The position numbers and the translations under genes were made by a program. From Dehalococcoidia bacterium (GTDB lineage: Bacteria; Chloroflexota; Dehalococcoidia; JACVQG01; JAHKAY01): 7,868 nucleotides of DNA. Below the pieces are notes generated by a model that did no database searches, was not told where the DNA came from, and was given only the letters and a program-made list of their open reading frames with translations. Of this stretch, positions 4,699 to 7,868 are shown in pieces (position 1 is the first letter of the stretch; every line of letters begins with the position of its first letter). The stretch spans positions 1 to 7,868 of the forward strand of contig JASLQE010000068.1 of assembly GCA_030744635.1 (NCBI GenBank), read 5' to 3'.

Positions 4699-6666
4699 AT
4701 GGCTGGATACGGCAATATCCTTTATGTAGATTTAACCCAAGGCAAGGTCAAGCAGCGCCCCATAGATTCCTCCCTACGCCGCCGGTACCTGGGCGGCGAG
4801 GGTATAAACTCATATCTCCTGTGGGAGCACTTCCAGCAGGCGGATCCCCAACGTGAGCCCCGGGAAGCGGACAATGTGCTCATCGCCGGGCTGGGCTGCC
4901 TGGGGGCTACCCCTTACGGGGCGGGCAGCAAGATGAAGTGGACCTTCAAGTCCCCCGTCACCCACATGTTTGGGGACAGCGTCAGTGGCGGCCACTTCAG
5001 CTCCAACCTGCGCTGGGCCGGATATGACCATATGGTCATTACGGGCAGGGCCAAGAGCCCCGTCTACCTCCTTATTCAGGACGACAAGGTGGAGATAAAG
5101 GACGCCCAGCACCTGTGGGGGTTGAATGTCATGGAGGCGGATGACCGCATCCGGGCCGAGTTGGGGGAAGAGGTGGAGACCGCCCTGGTGGGCAGGGCCG
5201 GGGAGAACCAGGTGGCCCATAGCTCCATAAGCGTCAGCCGCCACCGCTCCGCCGGGCGTGCCGGGGGTGGCTGCGTGATGGGCTCCAAAAACCTCAAGGG
5301 CATCGCCGTGGTGGGCACCCGCGGTGTAGCCATACACAACCCCGCAGCCTTCTTCCAGTCCATGGATAAGCTTAACGATGCCTTTGCCGCCAACGCCAGG
5401 ACCCGGGACGGCTGGAAGAGCTTCGGCACCCTTATTATCACCGGGCACTACCAGCGCACTTTCGTGAACGCTTTCCGCAACCAGCAGGAGCCTCGGCTCC
5501 CTGATGAGAAGTATCAGAAGCTGAGCCACCGCTGGTGGAAAGCTAATCTGAGCAAGGGTTTCCTGAGTTGCTCACCAGGCTGCGCCACCGGCTGTAGCGA
5601 CTGGTACAAACTGAAGGGCAACGAGTCACCCTATGCCCAGCAGCACGCCGGGGAGGTGGGCAGGAGGCCGGAATACCTGGGTATTGCGAGCTTCGGCATC
5701 ACGACCGATGTCCCCGATATGCCGGCGGTAGCTAAACTGACCGGGCTGTGCAACGAGTACAGCATGGACCTGGTGGAGACGGGCGCTATTTGCGGCCTGC
5801 TGCTGGAGCTGGCGCAACGGGGCATTATCACGGATGCCGATACCGAGGAGTGGTGGGACCAGCCCATCCCTCTGCAATGGGGTGACTACGCCACCATAGA
5901 GCGTATGATCCACTCGCTGGGGAACAGCAAAGACCCGCTGGGGGTGATGTTCAAAGACGGGCTACTCAGGGGTGCGCAGCTCCTGGAGGAGCGAAAGGGC
6001 GCCCCAGTCCTTCAATACGCCAACTACGGCAAGGGGGGTGCCGCCTTCACCGAGGAGCTCAGACACCGCCCCGGCTGGATGGTCAACATGGCCGTCGGTG
6101 CCCGGGGCGCCGACCACCTGAAAGGCATGCTCACCATGGATGTCAAAAGCCGGGGAGAGATCGCCCTCAAGCACTTCGGCAGGGCTGATGTCATGGACGA
6201 GTACCTCAACTCGGAGCAGAAGGGGGCCTTCACGGCGTTGGGCGAGAGCCACACCGCCATAACCAACTCCCTGGGCATTTGCACCATGCTGGCCGGTTCG
6301 GACCCCATACGCTACCCCCTGGAGCTTTTCAGCGACGCCGTGTATGCCGCCTCCGGCCTGAGGATAACCCCGGAGGAGATGGACCAGGCCGGCGAGAGGA
6401 TAGTGAACCTGGAAAAGGCCTTCAACTCCCTCCTGGGTTTCCGCCGGGAGCATGACTCGGTATGCTACCGGTGGCAGAAGGAAGGGGTATCCGAAGGGAC
6501 GGGCAAGGGTTGGAAGGCCGAGGACTATATGGACAAGGCACTGGATGAATATTACCGCTTCCATGGCTGGGATGAGCAGACCTCGCTGCCCACGCGCCAG
6601 AAGCTGGTGGAGCTCGGCCTGGAAGATGTGGCCCAGGTGCTGGATAAGAACAGCGCCCTGGCCTGA
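4699..6666 (+). CDS. Aldehyde:ferredoxin oxidoreductase-family tungstoenzyme, catalytic subunit
   Basis: The product is 655 residues, within the family range (Pyrococcus AOR is about 605). The family interconverts aldehydes and carboxylates, or in divergent members other low-potential reactions, at a tungsten (sometimes molybdenum) bis-pterin next to a [4Fe-4S] cluster. The N-terminal domain starts MAGYGNILYVDLTQGKV, then YLGGEGINSYLLW (about 30-42) and SGGHFSSNLRWAGYDHMVI, all typical. The cluster Cys are Cys291, Cys295 and Cys299 (CSPGCATGC) and Cys528 in NSLGICTM. The common motif is CxxCxxxC, so the first spacing is one longer, and the Asp usual before xxGxC is Asn here. PEYLGIASFG, GLCNEYSMDLVETGA and GARGADHL correspond to conserved C-terminal blocks. 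The start gives the usual family N-terminus, with an AGGGGG site 10 bases upstream. The substrate is unknown; a neighbouring CoA-transferase gene suggests an organic acid. Confidence 0.9.
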   Translation: MAGYGNILYVDLTQGKVKQRPIDSSLRRRYLGGEGINSYLLWEHFQQADPQREPREADNVLIAGLGCLGATPYGAGSKMKWTFKSPVTHMFGDSVSGGHFSSNLRWAGYDHMVITGRAKSPVYLLIQDDKVEIKDAQHLWGLNVMEADDRIRAELGEEVETALVGRAGENQVAHSSISVSRHRSAGRAGGGCVMGSKNLKGIAVVGTRGVAIHNPAAFFQSMDKLNDAFAANARTRDGWKSFGTLIITGHYQRTFVNAFRNQQEPRLPDEKYQKLSHRWWKANLSKGFLSCSPGCATGCSDWYKLKGNESPYAQQHAGEVGRRPEYLGIASFGITTDVPDMPAVAKLTGLCNEYSMDLVETGAICGLLLELAQRGIITDADTEEWWDQPIPLQWGDYATIERMIHSLGNSKDPLGVMFKDGLLRGAQLLEERKGAPVLQYANYGKGGAAFTEELRHRPGWMVNMAVGARGADHLKGMLTMDVKSRGEIALKHFGRADVMDEYLNSEQKGAFTALGESHTAITNSLGICTMLAGSDPIRYPLELFSDAVYAASGLRITPEEMDQAGERIVNLEKAFNSLLGFRREHDSVCYRWQKEGVSEGTGKGWKAEDYMDKALDEYYRFHGWDEQTSLPTRQKLVELGLEDVAQVLDKNSALA

Positions 6667-6675
6667 GGAGGAGCA

Positions 6676-7868
6676 TTGGCACAGAAGGGTGAGTCCACAG
6701 CCATCGGCCCTCACCCCCTGAGCGGCATCAGGGTCCTGGCAGTAGAGCACTTCAGGATGGGTCCCCACGGCACAATGATGCTGGCGGATGCCGGCGCGGA
6801 AGTCATAAAGGTGGAACCACCCGAGGGCGAGCAGGGTAGGGCCATGACGGTGAGGAGCAGCGACGGGCGCGATGTTGCCTTCCTGGCCCCCAGCCTCTCC
6901 CGCAACAAAAAGAGCGTCACCATTAACCTGCAAAACAGGGAGGGCGTAGAGCTCTTCAAGTCACTGGTTAAAGTATCGGACATCGTGTGGGAGAACATGA
7001 GGCCCGGGGTCATGGACAGACTCGGGGTAGGCTATGACACCCTCAAGGAAGTCAACCCGGGCATAATCTTCGTGTCCCTCAGCGGCTTCGGCCAGGGGGA
7101 CATATTGCCGGGGCCGTACATGGACCGGCCCGCCTTTGACGCCATCGGCCAGGGCCTGTCCGGTCTCATGTTCGCCGCGGGCTACTCAGAGCAGCCGCCG
7201 CTTTACAACACGGCGGTGATGGCGGACACAGTGCCCAGCATGATGGGGGCCTATGCAGCCCTGGTAGCACTGCAGATGCGGCACCGCACCGGGCTGGGCC
7301 AGCATGTAGATGTGGCCATGTACGACAACATGGTGGCCCTTAACAACCTGGCCGTCAACCTTTACACCATTGCCGGCGTCAAGACACCCCGCGGCGCACT
7401 GGCTACAAGTGCGCCCTTTGGCCCTTTCAAAGCCAGAGACGGTTATGTGGTACTGGCCGCGGGTGGAGAGAAGATATGGCAAAGGTTTTGCACGGCCATC
7501 AACCGGGAGGACCTGGTGGGCCAGCCGGGACTGGGAAACGGCAATGAGCGTGCCCTGAGCCTAGAGACAGTCCTCCGTCCCATCGTAGAGGACTGGATGG
7601 CGGACAAGACCCGCCAGGAGGTGTGCGACCTGATGCTGGAGCACGGGGTGCCCGCGGCCCCGGCGCAGGATGTGGAGGATATCATAGCCTGCCCCCACCT
7701 TGAGGCCCGTCAGACATTCTGGGAGATAGAAGACCCGGCCCTGGGGAAGGTAAAGGTTATCGGCAACCCCATCAAGATGTCAGCGGCACCGCCGTTCGCA
7801 CCCACCCCTCCCCCTCTGGTGGGCCAGCATAACCAGGAGATTCTCGGTAGCCTTCTGGGACTCAGTGC
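6676..7868 (+). CDS. CaiB/BaiF (class III) CoA-transferase, 3'-partial
   Basis: The frame is open from a TTG at 6676 to the window end, giving 397 codons of a family near 400 residues, so probably only a few residues are missing. It begins MAQKGESTAIGPHPLSGIRV, the usual LxGIRVL entry. Other family blocks are ADAGAEVIKVEPP (37-49), LSRNKKSVTINL, VWENMRPG, FVSLSGFGQ and RPAFDAIGQGLSGLM. Asp184 in VMADTVPSMMGAYAAL aligns with the catalytic Asp (Asp169 in Oxalobacter formyl-CoA transferase), which forms a mixed anhydride with the carboxylate. The enzyme moves CoA between an acyl-CoA and a free acid. TTG is the start because GGAGGAG lies just ahead (4 bases from GGAGG) and no in-frame ATG or GTG exists before the conserved block. 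It follows the AOR gene by 9 bases and so is probably co-transcribed. The substrate pair cannot be read from the sequence. Confidence 0.9.
   Translation, partial: MAQKGESTAIGPHPLSGIRVLAVEHFRMGPHGTMMLADAGAEVIKVEPPEGEQGRAMTVRSSDGRDVAFLAPSLSRNKKSVTINLQNREGVELFKSLVKVSDIVWENMRPGVMDRLGVGYDTLKEVNPGIIFVSLSGFGQGDILPGPYMDRPAFDAIGQGLSGLMFAAGYSEQPPLYNTAVMADTVPSMMGAYAALVALQMRHRTGLGQHVDVAMYDNMVALNNLAVNLYTIAGVKTPRGALATSAPFGPFKARDGYVVLAAGGEKIWQRFCTAINREDLVGQPGLGNGNERALSLETVLRPIVEDWMADKTRQEVCDLMLEHGVPAAPAQDVEDIIACPHLEARQTFWEIEDPALGKVKVIGNPIKMSAAPPFAPTPPPLVGQHNQEILGSLLGLS

Noticed and set aside
4810..5529. Long open frame on the minus strand inside the AOR gene
   Set aside because: It is antisense to a gene with clear family motifs, has a low-complexity His/Gly/Ala-rich product and is explained by GC-rich codon use.
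5962..6933. Minus-strand open frame of 323 codons spanning the AOR to CoA-transferase junction
   Set aside because: It overlaps two well-supported genes on the plus strand and its product shows no recognisable motif.
1..7868. CRISPR arrays, tRNA or rRNA genes, insertion sequences
   Set aside because: No spaced direct repeats, cloverleaf-like sequence, transposase motif or terminal inverted repeats were seen on either strand.

Overview
The window is a GC-rich, gene-dense stretch of bacterial DNA. It probably comes from an uncultured anaerobe or facultative anaerobe. The gene families (double-hotdog MaoC protein, OFA/MCT-like MFS carrier, enoyl-CoA hydratase with a distinctive HPSQRRR/FWGRRG region, AOR-family tungstoenzyme, CaiB/BaiF CoA-transferase, repeat-type multihaem cytochrome) are typical of Chloroflexota such as uncultured Dehalococcoidia. 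That assignment is inference from gene content only. Start codons are mixed: GTG for the MaoC and MFS genes, TTG for the CoA-transferase.

Layout. (1) Bases 2-631, plus strand: the 3' part of a multihaem c-type cytochrome with five visible CxxCH motifs, built from one monohaem domain and two copies of a 42-residue dihaem repeat. (2) Bases 654-1763, minus strand: a double-hotdog MaoC-type dehydratase, convergent with the cytochrome. (3) A short AT-rich divergent intergenic region containing a palindrome. (4) Bases 1879-3105, plus strand: an MFS carrier, followed by a weak terminator-like hairpin. (5) Bases 3219-3866, minus strand: a decayed enoyl-CoA hydratase that has lost its N-terminus and carries two opposing one-base frameshifts. 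(6) Bases 3912-7868, plus strand: an apparent four-gene operon. It starts at a near-consensus sigma-70 promoter lying so close to the ATG that the mRNA should be leaderless. It encodes a MoaD/ThiS-like sulfur carrier, a four-cluster ferredoxin-like subunit, an AOR-family catalytic subunit and a CoA-transferase that runs off the window end.

Working model. The operon would interconvert an aldehyde and a carboxylate at a tungsten (or molybdenum) bis-pterin site. The MoaD-like protein would serve cofactor sulfur transfer and the 4x[4Fe-4S] protein would carry electrons. The CoA-transferase would link the acid to the acyl-CoA pool. The MFS carrier (possible monocarboxylate uptake) and the MaoC protein (hydration or dehydration of an acyl-CoA) fit the same acyl/aldehyde metabolism. 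No flavin or NAD-binding subunit is present in the window, so the physiological electron acceptor is not evident.

The most notable details are these: the sulfur carrier's Gly-Gly codons double as the Shine-Dalgarno of the next gene and leave a three-residue tail after the diglycine; the operon promoter is leaderless; the AOR-family cluster motif is CxxxCxxxC rather than the usual CxxCxxxC; and the hydratase gene is decayed.
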